Both the position numbers and the translations under genes were made by a program. From Betaproteobacteria bacterium (GTDB lineage Bacteria > Pseudomonadota > Gammaproteobacteria > Burkholderiales > SG8-39), in NCBI GenBank assembly GCA_016867955.1, contig VGIE01000079.1, forward strand, positions 1-8,416: a DNA stretch of 8,416 nt, given 5' to 3'. Below, piece by piece: positions 1 to 6,947 of the stretch (positions are counted from its first letter, which is position 1; every line of letters begins with the position of its first letter). The notes beneath the pieces were generated by a model. The model did not search any database, had not been told where the DNA came from, and saw only the letters and a list, made by a program, of their open reading frames with translations.

Positions 1-9
1 AGGTTTCAT
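1..9 (-). CDS. Possible first codons of a Trk potassium channel subunit (TrkH), cut by the window edge
   Basis: Reading leftward past the trkA stop there is an ATG-AAA-CCT (Met-Lys-Pro) at the very edge. The frame is open upstream back to alternative GTG codons at 31-33 and 70-72. In betaproteobacteria trkA is often followed by trkH, whose product is the membrane channel that TrkA regulates, and TrkH proteins usually begin with Met and a basic residue. Only three codons are visible and no strong Shine-Dalgarno sequence precedes the ATG. The identity therefore rests on neighbourhood alone. Confidence 0.25.
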
Positions 10-79
10 AAACGTGACTGCACCCGCCTTCACGCCCACTGGCGGGGGAGGGCGGTCGTTGTTCGATGCCACGGTCGCC

Positions 80-1453
80 TCACAGGAAACCAACGCCAAC
101 CTGAAAGAGCTTTTCGACCTTCGGCAGCATCTTCTTGTCCGTGACAAAGACGATCACATGGTCTCCGGTCTGGATCTTGGTGTCGTGATGCGCCATGATC
201 ACCTCCTCGCCCCGCACCAGGGCGCCGATCGTGGTCCCCGCTGGCAAGTCGATTCTCTCAACGCTGCGATCAACGAGCTTGCACGACTCGGTATCTCCAT
301 GGACCACCGCCTCCAGCGCTTCGGCCGCACCGCGCCTGAGGCTGTGCACGCGCGCTACGTCGCCCCGCCGGACATGCGTCAACAGCGTGCCCAACGTCGC
401 CTGCGAAGGTGATACCGCAATATCGATGCGGCCGGATTCCAGCAACTCAACGTAGCTCCGCCGGTTGATCAGAGCTACGACCCTCCGTGCCCCCATGCGC
501 TTGGCCAGGAGGCAGGACATGATGTTGTTCTCGTCATCGTTGGTCACAGCAATGAAAATGTCCATTTCAGACACGTTTTCGGACCCAAGCAGGTCCTCGT
601 CGGTGCCATCGCCCTGCAGCACCAGGGTTTCCTGCAGTTTCGCTGCCAGCACCTCGCAGCGGCGCTTGTTGTGGTCGATGATCTTGACGACGTAACTGCG
701 CTCCAGTGCCTGCGCCAGCCGCAGCCCGATGTTGCCGCCGCCCGCGATCATAACCCTGCGCACGGGCTTGTCCATCCTGCGCAATTCCCGCATGGCGTCG
801 CGTATGTTGCGTGTCGCCGCCAGGCAGAACACCTCGTCGCCGGCCTGCACGACGGTGTCGCCATCGGGGACGATGGCGCGGTCGTTGCGGAAGATGGCGG
901 CCACCCGCACGTCCGCATTGGGCAGGTGCCTCCTGAGGTCCTTCAATTGCCGCCCCACCAGCGGGCCGTCGTCGAAGGCCCGTACTGCGACCAGGCTTAC
1001 CTTGCCGTCGGCAAATTCGAGCACCTGCAGGGCTTCCGGGAACTCGATCAGTTTGACGATATAGTCGGTGAGAATCTGTTCCGGGCAGATGTACAGGTCC
1101 ACCGCAAACCCTTCGGGCCCGAGAATGCGTTCGTTGGCAAGGTACTCGGTCGCCCGGAGGCGCGCGATGCGCATCGGCACGTTGAACAGGTGCGCGGCCA
1201 GCTTGCAGGCCACCAGGTTGGTCTCGTCGCTCTGCGTCACCGCAATAAGCATGTCGGCGTCCTCGATTCCCGCGTCGACCAGCACGCTTGGATGCGACGC
1301 GCTTCCGGCCACGATCCTCAGGTCCAGCCGGTCCTGCAGCATGCGCAGGCGCGATTCGTCGATGTCGACGATGGTTATGTCGTTCTGCTCGGACACCAGG
1401 CTTTCGGCAAGCGAGGCGCCCACGCGCCCCGCGCCAAGTATGACGATCTTCAA
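80..1453 (-). CDS. trkA: Trk potassium uptake system NAD-binding regulatory protein TrkA
   Basis: TrkA is the cytoplasmic, peripheral subunit that gates the TrkH potassium channel in response to bound nucleotide. The 457-residue product has the duplicated architecture of full-length TrkA. The first Rossmann (RCK_N) half starts with GAGRVG at residues 7-12, with acidic residues D30/D32 at the end of the second strand. An RCK_C domain follows at about 140-225. The second Rossmann half has GGGNIG at 238-243 and D260, and a second RCK_C spans about 365-450. Length is normal for the family (about 458). The start is TTG: it gives the canonical MKIVILGAG N-terminus, has a GGGGGAA purine run 7 bases upstream, and an in-frame TGA lies six codons upstream, which excludes a longer form. 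The gene follows ntrX after 60 bases and probably belongs to the same operon. Its usual partner trkH may begin at the left edge. Confidence 0.95.
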   Translation of the reverse strand: MKIVILGAGRVGASLAESLVSEQNDITIVDIDESRLRMLQDRLDLRIVAGSASHPSVLVDAGIEDADMLIAVTQSDETNLVACKLAAHLFNVPMRIARLRATEYLANERILGPEGFAVDLYICPEQILTDYIVKLIEFPEALQVLEFADGKVSLVAVRAFDDGPLVGRQLKDLRRHLPNADVRVAAIFRNDRAIVPDGDTVVQAGDEVFCLAATRNIRDAMRELRRMDKPVRRVMIAGGGNIGLRLAQALERSYVVKIIDHNKRRCEVLAAKLQETLVLQGDGTDEDLLGSENVSEMDIFIAVTNDDENNIMSCLLAKRMGARRVVALINRRSYVELLESGRIDIAVSPSQATLGTLLTHVRRGDVARVHSLRRGAAEALEAVVHGDTESCKLVDRSVERIDLPAGTTIGALVRGEEVIMAHHDTKIQTGDHVIVFVTDKKMLPKVEKLFQVGVGFL

Positions 1454-1460
1454 GTTACGG

Positions 1461-1467
1461 TTCCCCC
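1461..1467 (-). promoter_or_regulatory. Shine-Dalgarno sequence of trkA
   Basis: GGGGGAA lies 7 bases before the TTG start codon of trkA. It decides this unusual start because no ATG or GTG is available between the in-frame TGA just upstream and the conserved N-terminus. Confidence 0.6.
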
Positions 1468-1513
1468 GTCAGTGCGTCAGCAGCGCGGACCGGCTGCCCT
1501 TGGCGATTTCCGT

Positions 1514-2794
1514 TCATGCGTCATTGTCCCTGCGATTAGTGGAAATGCCGAGTGCCTTGAGCTTGCGGTACAGATGCGTTCGCTCCAGCCCGCTGCGCTC
1601 CGCGACCCGTGAGATTGAGCCGTCTTCCAGGGCGAGATGATGCTCGAAGTAGATGCGCTCGAACGCCTCGCGGGCTTCCCGCAGCGGCAGATCCAGCATT
1701 ACCGCCGGGACTGTGGGCGATCTCGCCTCATCCAGGCGGACGACGCCGGCGACATCACCGGCATCGATCTGCTCGCCGAGCGAGGTGGCGGCCAGCGTGC
1801 GTACCGCGGCGGCGAGCTCTTCCAAGTTGCCTGGCCATGGATGGGACTGCAGGGCCTCCAGCGCCTCGGGCGCGAAACGCCTGGATCCGCAGAACCCGCT
1901 ATCCACAAGCTGACGCAGCATGGCTTGCGCAATCGCCGGGATGTCTTCGGCCTGGTCGCGCAGCGGCGGTATGGCCAGCGTCAGCTCGCCGAGCAAGCCG
2001 AGCAAGGACGGCTCATACCCCAGTGTCTCGGTGAGCGCCTGCGGGCCTTCGGAACTGAAGCTCATCAGCCTGACCTTGGCGCGCATGGCGCGCGGCACCA
2101 GGAAAGCGAGGTGCCTGCGCTGGTTTGCGGACAGTTGCGCGAGGTCCTCAATGAAGAGAATGCCGCCCGCGGCCTGCGGGAGGACATCGGATGCGCCATC
2201 GGACAGCGCCTGAGTCGCGTTGACCCAGGGACTCGCCGCCTGATGGAATGCGCGTGCATAGAACTCCGGCATCGCGCCGCGTTCGCCGCGCAGGAGAACC
2301 GATCCGACGCTCGTTGCCGCGGCCTGGAGCAGACGCTTGTTCAGCGTCGTCAGCGCGGCAGAACGCGGTGCCGCCAGCGATGCAATGCTGAGCGTGTGCA
2401 GGGCGCCGCCCGGTCGATTGTCCCGCTGCTCAGACTGGCCCAGGGCGCGCTTGACCGTAGCCAGAAGTTTTTGCAGCGCGATCGGCTTCTCGAGGAAGTC
2501 CATCGCACCGATCCGCGTTGCCTCGACCGCCGTATCGATCGTGGCATGGCCGGACATCATGATCACCGGCATGTTCAGGAGACCTCCCGAGGCCCATTCC
2601 TTCAGCAGGGTAAGCCCGTCCGCATCGGGCATCCAGATGTCGAGCAGCACGAGGTCGGGCCGCGAGCGGTTGCGCGCAGCCCTGGCGCTGGTTGCGCTTT
2701 CCGCGAGCTGCACTACATGACCGTCATCCGCCAGGATCTCCGAGAGAAGCTCGCGAATGCCGATTTCGTCGTCGACTACAAGTATGTGGGCCAT
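1514..2794 (-). CDS. ntrX: NtrX-type response regulator with a degenerate AAA+ (sigma-54 activator) domain
   Basis: This is a 426-residue DNA-binding response regulator, presumed partner of the kinase 29 bases upstream. The receiver domain (about 1-120) is intact: acidic pair D8/D9, phosphoacceptor D52 in LLDIWMPD, S81 in MMSGHA and K103 in LEKP. The Fis-type helix-turn-helix (about 385-417) is also typical, ending in RTHLYRKLKALGI. The central AAA+ domain is still alignable but has lost its key parts. Walker A GESGTGKE is replaced by GERGAMPE (170-177, lysine to proline). About 30 residues including the GAFTGA loop are missing around 190-210. Walker B reads ILFIED instead of LFLDE. The RxDLYYRL arginine-finger segment is not recognisable. 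Sensor II GNVREL is GNLEEL (322-327). The protein should therefore neither hydrolyse ATP nor contact sigma-54, and probably acts as a phosphorylation-controlled DNA-binding activator or repressor at ordinary promoters. Start ATG is fixed by an in-frame TGA three codons upstream; no clear Shine-Dalgarno is seen. Confidence 0.9.
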   Translation of the reverse strand: MAHILVVDDEIGIRELLSEILADDGHVVQLAESATSARAARNRSRPDLVLLDIWMPDADGLTLLKEWASGGLLNMPVIMMSGHATIDTAVEATRIGAMDFLEKPIALQKLLATVKRALGQSEQRDNRPGGALHTLSIASLAAPRSAALTTLNKRLLQAAATSVGSVLLRGERGAMPEFYARAFHQAASPWVNATQALSDGASDVLPQAAGGILFIEDLAQLSANQRRHLAFLVPRAMRAKVRLMSFSSEGPQALTETLGYEPSLLGLLGELTLAIPPLRDQAEDIPAIAQAMLRQLVDSGFCGSRRFAPEALEALQSHPWPGNLEELAAAVRTLAATSLGEQIDAGDVAGVVRLDEARSPTVPAVMLDLPLREAREAFERIYFEHHLALEDGSISRVAERSGLERTHLYRKLKALGISTNRRDNDA

Positions 2795-2823
2795 ATCGTT
2801 TCAGGATGAATGCGTTGGCTGCT

Positions 2824-4923
2824 TCAGGCGGCGAGCGGCAGCGATATCCGTACTGCTGCGCCTTGATTGTAGTGGTTCTCTAGTGCGATGCTGCCGTGGT
2901 GTTCGTCGATGATCTTCTTGACTATGGCGAGCCCGAGACCGGTGCCCTTGGGCTTCGTCGTCACGTAGGGCTCGAAGGCACGCTGCATGATCGAATCAGG
3001 GAACCCGCCCCCGTTGTCGGCGATCTTCAGCATGACCTGGCCGTCATGTAGCTCCGTGGTGACCTCCACACGCGGATCCGCGATGCCTGACAGGGCGTCC
3101 TGAGCATTCTGCAGGAGGTTGTGGATGACCTGGCGCAGCTGCGTCGGGTCGCCACTCACCATCGGCAGCGCCGGTGCCAGGCGCACCAGCAAGGCGGCGA
3201 CGGGGTTCTCGTACAGCGCAAGCACGTCGCGGATCAGGGCATTCAGATCCAGTGCCTTGAGCTGCGGCGCCGGCGTACGCGCATATTCACGAAAATCATC
3301 GACCATGTTCTTCATCGCGGTCACCTGGGCGACGATGGTCCCGACGGCGCGATCGAGGATCTCTGCGTCCCGGGAAGATATTGTATTCGCGAGCTTGGCC
3401 TGCAGCTGTTCTGCTGACAGCTGGATCGGGGTCAAGGGATTCTTGATTTCATGTGCAAGCCGCCGCGCCACTTCGCCCCACGCTGTCGCACGTTGAGCCG
3501 CCACGAGCTGGGTAATGTCGTCGAACACCACGACAAAACCGCCACCGCTGGCCTCGGGCAGCGGCGAGCCGCGCAGCAGCAGCACCGACGCGGTTTCGGC
3601 CAGCTCGAGCTGGTGTTGCCAAGTGGCGCCCCCACTGCCGCGGAAGCTGGCGGCAATCAGGCTGGCGATGGCGCCAAAGCGCGGCCATGCCGACAGGGGC
3701 TGGCCGCGCAGCTCCGCCAGGTCACCGCGAAGGATCTCGGCCGCGCCCCGGTTCGCGATGTCCAGCCGCAGCGCGCTGTCGAACACCAGGACACCCGCGG
3801 ACAGGTTCGAGAGGATGTTTTCTAGATAGGCTTTGGCCGTCTCCAATTGTGCCCGGCTGAGTTCGGTTGCCCGGCGCGCTTCGTCGAGCTGCCCGGTCAT
3901 GCTGTTGAAGGATTGGGTGAGGATGCCCAGCTCGTCGCGACTGGTCACAGGAACGCGGGCGCTGAAGTCTCCGCGCGCAACGGTCTGTGTTCCCTCGGCG
4001 AGGACGGCCAGCGGCGCCGACAATCGCCTTGACAGCAGGAACGCCAGCGCGAGCGCGCCAAACAGGGTCAGCAGCAGGGTCAGCGTGAGCGTCAGGATGT
4101 AAATTTCCTTCAGGCCCTGGCGCGACAGCGACAGTTCCTTGTAGGCGTGGTACACGGACTGGACGCTTTCCGCCGTTTCCGCCAGGCCCGGCGGCACCGG
4201 CTGCATCAGTTGCAACAGGCGGGGTTCGTCCGCCAGGGAAAGCGTGTTGATGGCCACGATCGCCCTCAGCATCAGCCCCTTGCCGCCATCGGGTTCGATC
4301 GCCACGTAGCCGCGGCTGCCGCGCGCCTGACGCAGAAGGCTTTGGGAAGGGATGGGCGGCAAAAGTTTGCCCAGGTCACGGCTTGCGGCGGCCAATACCT
4401 TGCCGCTCGCCGTAATCAGCAGCGCATCCTCGGCCCCGGATTGTTCGCGCAGTCGATTCAGGGAGCCCAGCCGCTGCCCGTCTGACATATCCACCAGTTC
4501 GAGCGCCATGGCGCGCGCCTTGTTCGTGAGGTCCAACAGCAGCGAATCGATGGCGGACCGCCCCAGGTTCAGGCCTCCCTCGAGCGCCTTGTCGACACGA
4601 ACATCGAACCAGGATTCGATGCTCTTGGTTAGGAACTGCACTGAGACCGTATAGACGAGGGCGCCCGGCACGATGGCGACCGCCGCGAACATCACCAGCA
4701 CCCTGAACGTCAGGAGGGAGCCGAATACCTTGGCGCGGCGCTGGCGGACCAGCACGGCGAACTGATAGATGACCAGGCCAAGCAGGGCCACCGCGACCGC
4801 GCCGTTCAGAGCGATCAGCAGCGGATAGTGCTTGGCGAAAAGGGCGGTGTTCGCGCTCGCGGCCGCCAGCAGGGACAGCAGGATGGTTCCGAGGGCCGCC
4901 GAAATGACGAGGACGTAAGTCAC
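2824..4923 (-). CDS. ntrY: NtrY-type membrane sensor histidine kinase
   Basis: This is the sensor kinase for the adjacent NtrX-type regulator, with 699 residues from the GTG chosen here. Hydrophobic segments at about 2-24, 33-58 and 72-98 are followed by an extracytoplasmic region of some 175 residues (about 99-274) with PAS/Cache-like character, then a fourth membrane segment at about 275-298. A HAMP linker spans about 299-352, a PAS domain about 365-475, and the HisKA domain carries H491 in HEIKNPLTPIQ. The HATPase domain shows HNLLQNAQDA at 601-610 (N box), DNGGGF at 636-641 (G1) and GTGLGL at 660-665 (G2). All catalytic motifs are present, so the kinase looks active even though the regulator's ATPase is not. 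The reading frame stays open for 94 more codons upstream, but that stretch is the DUF4390 gene read out of frame. The GTG overlaps the DUF4390 stop as GTGA and sits just before the first membrane segment, as in relatives. In Neisseria and alphaproteobacteria NtrYX is linked to respiration and nitrogen control; the signal here is unknown. Confidence 0.93.
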   Translation of the reverse strand: MTYVLVISAALGTILLSLLAAASANTALFAKHYPLLIALNGAVAVALLGLVIYQFAVLVRQRRAKVFGSLLTFRVLVMFAAVAIVPGALVYTVSVQFLTKSIESWFDVRVDKALEGGLNLGRSAIDSLLLDLTNKARAMALELVDMSDGQRLGSLNRLREQSGAEDALLITASGKVLAAASRDLGKLLPPIPSQSLLRQARGSRGYVAIEPDGGKGLMLRAIVAINTLSLADEPRLLQLMQPVPPGLAETAESVQSVYHAYKELSLSRQGLKEIYILTLTLTLLLTLFGALALAFLLSRRLSAPLAVLAEGTQTVARGDFSARVPVTSRDELGILTQSFNSMTGQLDEARRATELSRAQLETAKAYLENILSNLSAGVLVFDSALRLDIANRGAAEILRGDLAELRGQPLSAWPRFGAIASLIAASFRGSGGATWQHQLELAETASVLLLRGSPLPEASGGGFVVVFDDITQLVAAQRATAWGEVARRLAHEIKNPLTPIQLSAEQLQAKLANTISSRDAEILDRAVGTIVAQVTAMKNMVDDFREYARTPAPQLKALDLNALIRDVLALYENPVAALLVRLAPALPMVSGDPTQLRQVIHNLLQNAQDALSGIADPRVEVTTELHDGQVMLKIADNGGGFPDSIMQRAFEPYVTTKPKGTGLGLAIVKKIIDEHHGSIALENHYNQGAAVRISLPLAA

Positions 4924-5531
4924 TTTTGCGTCGCCCCGTCGGGGCGGTGGTTGACCACCGGCGCGACCGGCGTGAAAGCAAAACGCCTCCATTCCGAACT
5001 GAGCGTCCAGTCCCGATTGGTGATCGCGGTCAATTGAAAGGGTTTGGGAAGCTGCGCAGTGTCCAGTTGCATGCGCACCGCAGCCTGGTAGGTGCTGCCA
5101 TTGCTGACCCGCTCGCGCTCCAGCACCTGCCAGGACCTGACCAGGCCAAGGACGCGAAGCGCCTCCGGCAGCGTGGCGAACGGCTGGTGCAGGGTCCCCG
5201 TCCACAATCGGTACTGGCGGGACAGTGCGTGGTAGGTCAGACGGTATTGCAGCCGGCTTGCCACGGAGCGTTCGTCGAACCAGTACCAGCGTGGTCGCAC
5301 CAGTTCAAACTCGACCACGAAGTACAGCGCGACGCCGTTGTTGAGCGCCTCTTCGAGCGGGCGCGTGAGTTCAACGTCGAATTGCGCGTTGACGGCATAG
5401 CCGTCTTCCACCGCCTCGAGTCCGGCGTACCTGACTCCGATGCCGGCCCAGCAATTGGTTGCAAAAATCGCCAGCGTCATACTGGCGGCGGCAAACCAAG
5501 CACTGAAACGGGCGGGAAACATGCGCGACAT
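4920..5531 (-). CDS. DUF4390 family exported protein of unknown function
   Basis: This 203-residue protein begins with a signal peptide: basic residues (R3, R8), a hydrophobic stretch at about 11-25 and a likely signal peptidase I site after CWA at residue 29. The mature part should be periplasmic. It has no transmembrane segment and is rich in beta-strand-like, aromatic and basic sequence, with RPRWYWFDE (79-87) and the LPKPFQ...NRDW...SEW signature (161-181) that I associate with DUF4390. I know no established function for this family. It sits between rsmB and ntrY, as in other betaproteobacteria. It overlaps rsmB by one base (TGATG) and ntrY by four (GTGA), so all three are probably translated together. 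Because it is exported and tightly coupled to a kinase with an extracytoplasmic sensing region, a role as accessory or signal-relay protein for NtrY is a reasonable guess but unproven. A second ATG three codons in is an alternative start. Confidence 0.88.
   Translation of the reverse strand: MSRMFPARFSAWFAAASMTLAIFATNCWAGIGVRYAGLEAVEDGYAVNAQFDVELTRPLEEALNNGVALYFVVEFELVRPRWYWFDERSVASRLQYRLTYHALSRQYRLWTGTLHQPFATLPEALRVLGLVRSWQVLERERVSNGSTYQAAVRMQLDTAQLPKPFQLTAITNRDWTLSSEWRRFAFTPVAPVVNHRPDGATQK
4932..4946 (-). promoter_or_regulatory. Hairpin over the presumed ribosome-binding site of ntrY
   Basis: A perfect 6-base-pair inverted repeat (CGCCCC, loop GAC, GGGGCG in the transcript) lies in the last codons of the DUF4390 gene. 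The 3' arm GGGGCG is the only Shine-Dalgarno-like sequence near the ntrY GTG, 8 bases upstream of it. In the folded transcript it would be paired. A ribosome finishing the upstream gene would open it, which would couple ntrY translation to that of its neighbour. The repeat is seen; the function is inferred. Confidence 0.4.
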
Positions 5532-6832
5532 CAGGGTCGTTTTTCTAGCAGCGCATAGAAGAAGCCGTCATTGAGCGGTCCCGGGACGAATTGTGCACCG
5601 TTGCGCCAGGATTCCGCCAAGGCACTGCCGGGGGGGGCGGCAAGCGGCAGCCTCACCGCAGCCCTGTGCTCATGCAGAAACGACGCGATCTGAAGCTCGT
5701 TTTCCTCCGGGAACACCGAACAGGTCGCGTACAGCAATTTACCACCCAGTGCGAGCAGGCGCCACAGCGAGGACAGCATTTCGCGCTGGATCTCGGCGAA
5801 CCTGGGAAGATCGGATTCCCGACGCAGCCACTTGATGTCAGGGTGGCGTCGCACCACCCCCGATGCCGAGCAGGGCACGTCAGCAAGAATGCGATCGTAC
5901 GGCGCTCCGGCGAGCATGGCGTCGGGCTTGAGTGCATCGTCGTGCAGGACCTTCGCATGCAGCCCGAGGCGGCGCAGGTTTCCCCGGATCCTTTCGAGGC
6001 GCTTTTCGTCCGCGTCCGTGGCTGTGAGCTTGCAATCGGCTATCTCCGCGATGTGCGCGGCCTTGCCGCCGGGCGCGGCGCACGCGTCCAGCACCCGCAT
6101 ACCCGCCTTCACATCGAGATATTGCGCCGCCTGTTGCGCGCCCCAGTCCTGGACGGAGACCACGCCATCGAAAAAAGCGGGCAACCGATCAACGGGAAGC
6201 GGGCGCTCTAGGCGGAGGGTCTGGGGCTCGAGCAGCACCGCGCTGATTCCCGCATCCGCCAGGAGCGCAAGATAGGTGCTGCCATTCATGCAGCGAACGT
6301 TGACGCGCAGGATCATCGGCGGTGGCGAGTTTGCCGTTTCAAGCATGCCCTCCCAGTCGTGCGGCCATGCTGCGCGCAAGCGATCAATCCACCACTGGGG
6401 ATGGCGATAGCGCCCGGTCTCGCTGCCCTGCGAAGACGCCGTCAGCGCGTCCTGCTGACGAAGAAAGTTCCTGAGCACGGCGTTGACCAGACCCTTCGCT
6501 TTGGCTGCATTGCGCGGGGCGACGCGCGCTGCCGCCTCGACGGCTTGATGGACCACGGCATAGGGATTGCGGGGTCTTTGCCCCAGTTCGGCAAGCGCGG
6601 CGAGCAGCAGCCCGTGCAGCGACGCGGTTGGCCGCTTGACCACCAGCCTTCCAAGGGCCGCGTCGCCGCGGCCGAAATCGCGCAGCGCCGAATACGCCAG
6701 ATCCTGCACTGCAGCTCGAAGCGCGCCGGAGACCCGCACTTCGCCCATCGCTTCGGTGAGGCTGCCTCCAGCGAGCACACGGCCAGTCACCACGCCGGCA
6801 ATGGCCAGGGAGTCGGCGAGTGTATGGGTCAC
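5531..6832 (-). CDS. rsmB: 16S rRNA (cytosine-967-C5)-methyltransferase RsmB
   Basis: RsmB transfers a methyl group from S-adenosylmethionine to C967 of 16S rRNA in the small ribosomal subunit. The 433-residue protein has the N-terminal NusB-like RNA-binding domain (about 1-135, with RPRNPYAVVHQAVE and GLVNAVLRNFL) and a C-terminal Rossmann methyltransferase domain. The latter carries the SAM-binding loop DACAAPGGK at 249-257, the motif IV cysteine C321 in DVPCSASGVVRRHPDIKW and the motif VI nucleophile C371 in YATCSVFPEENE. Length is normal (E. coli about 429). The start is taken as GTG; no in-frame ATG exists between the in-frame TGA upstream and the conserved N-terminus, and no good Shine-Dalgarno is visible, so the exact start is less certain than the gene. 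It is the first gene after a 115-base gap with a promoter-like sequence and overlaps the DUF4390 gene at TGATG. Confidence 0.95.
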   Translation of the reverse strand: MTHTLADSLAIAGVVTGRVLAGGSLTEAMGEVRVSGALRAAVQDLAYSALRDFGRGDAALGRLVVKRPTASLHGLLLAALAELGQRPRNPYAVVHQAVEAAARVAPRNAAKAKGLVNAVLRNFLRQQDALTASSQGSETGRYRHPQWWIDRLRAAWPHDWEGMLETANSPPPMILRVNVRCMNGSTYLALLADAGISAVLLEPQTLRLERPLPVDRLPAFFDGVVSVQDWGAQQAAQYLDVKAGMRVLDACAAPGGKAAHIAEIADCKLTATDADEKRLERIRGNLRRLGLHAKVLHDDALKPDAMLAGAPYDRILADVPCSASGVVRRHPDIKWLRRESDLPRFAEIQREMLSSLWRLLALGGKLLYATCSVFPEENELQIASFLHEHRAAVRLPLAAPPGSALAESWRNGAQFVPGPLNDGFFYALLEKRP

Positions 6833-6883
6833 GATCAGCGAACGACGGTCATCGAAATGATGTCAGCGGGCAATGGAGGGCGG

Positions 6884-6912
6884 ATTATAGGCTCGCGGCA
6901 AGCGGCAGTCGC
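6884..6912 (-). promoter_or_regulatory. Candidate sigma-70 promoter for the rsmB-trkA operon
   Basis: A perfect TATAAT (-10) at 6884-6889 stands 51 bases before the rsmB GTG in an otherwise GC-rich gap. With a 17-base spacer the -35 position is GCGACT (6907-6912), which matches TTGACA only in the three central bases GAC. Transcription would start near 6877 and leave an untranslated leader of about 45 bases. The exact -10 makes this the best promoter candidate in the window. The weak -35 suggests modest strength or an activator. Confidence 0.5.
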
Positions 6913-6947
6913 CGCAGACAGGGCAAGTTCCCGGGCATTCCACAAAC

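Noticed and set aside
33..54. CGCCC/GGGCG inverted repeat after trkA as a terminator
   Set aside because: Short stem, no T tract, and competing pairings in a GC-rich stretch. A downstream gene in the same direction is likely.
671..1612. 313-codon open frame on the plus strand antisense to trkA and the ntrX tail
   Set aside because: It spans two real genes and their gap, has biased composition rich in His, Arg, Gln and Val, and shows no motif.
1514..2794. ntrX as a pseudogene because of its damaged ATPase domain
   Set aside because: The frame is uninterrupted, phosphorylation residues and the helix-turn-helix are intact, and the changes look like orderly loss of one function.
1637..2809. 390-codon open frame on the plus strand antisense to ntrX
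   Set aside because: It is a shadow of the GC-rich codon pattern of ntrX. The translation is rich in Arg, Gln and Gly with no recognisable domain, and ntrX itself is well supported.
4924..5205. Extension of the ntrY reading frame 94 codons upstream to an ATG
   Set aside because: This stretch is the DUF4390 gene in another frame. Its translation is low-complexity and lacks a signal or domain, while the GTG at 4921-4923 gives the expected start just before the first membrane segment.
6842..6860. Five-codon leader peptide frame before rsmB (ATG-ACC-GTC-GTT-CGC-TGA)
   Set aside because: Very short, no Shine-Dalgarno and no regulatory codon run or alternative hairpins; most likely chance.
6902..6915. 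Hairpin GCGGC-GACT-GCCGC after fmt as an intrinsic terminator
   Set aside because: The stem is only 5 base pairs and no T tract follows; the next bases are TTGCCGCGAG.
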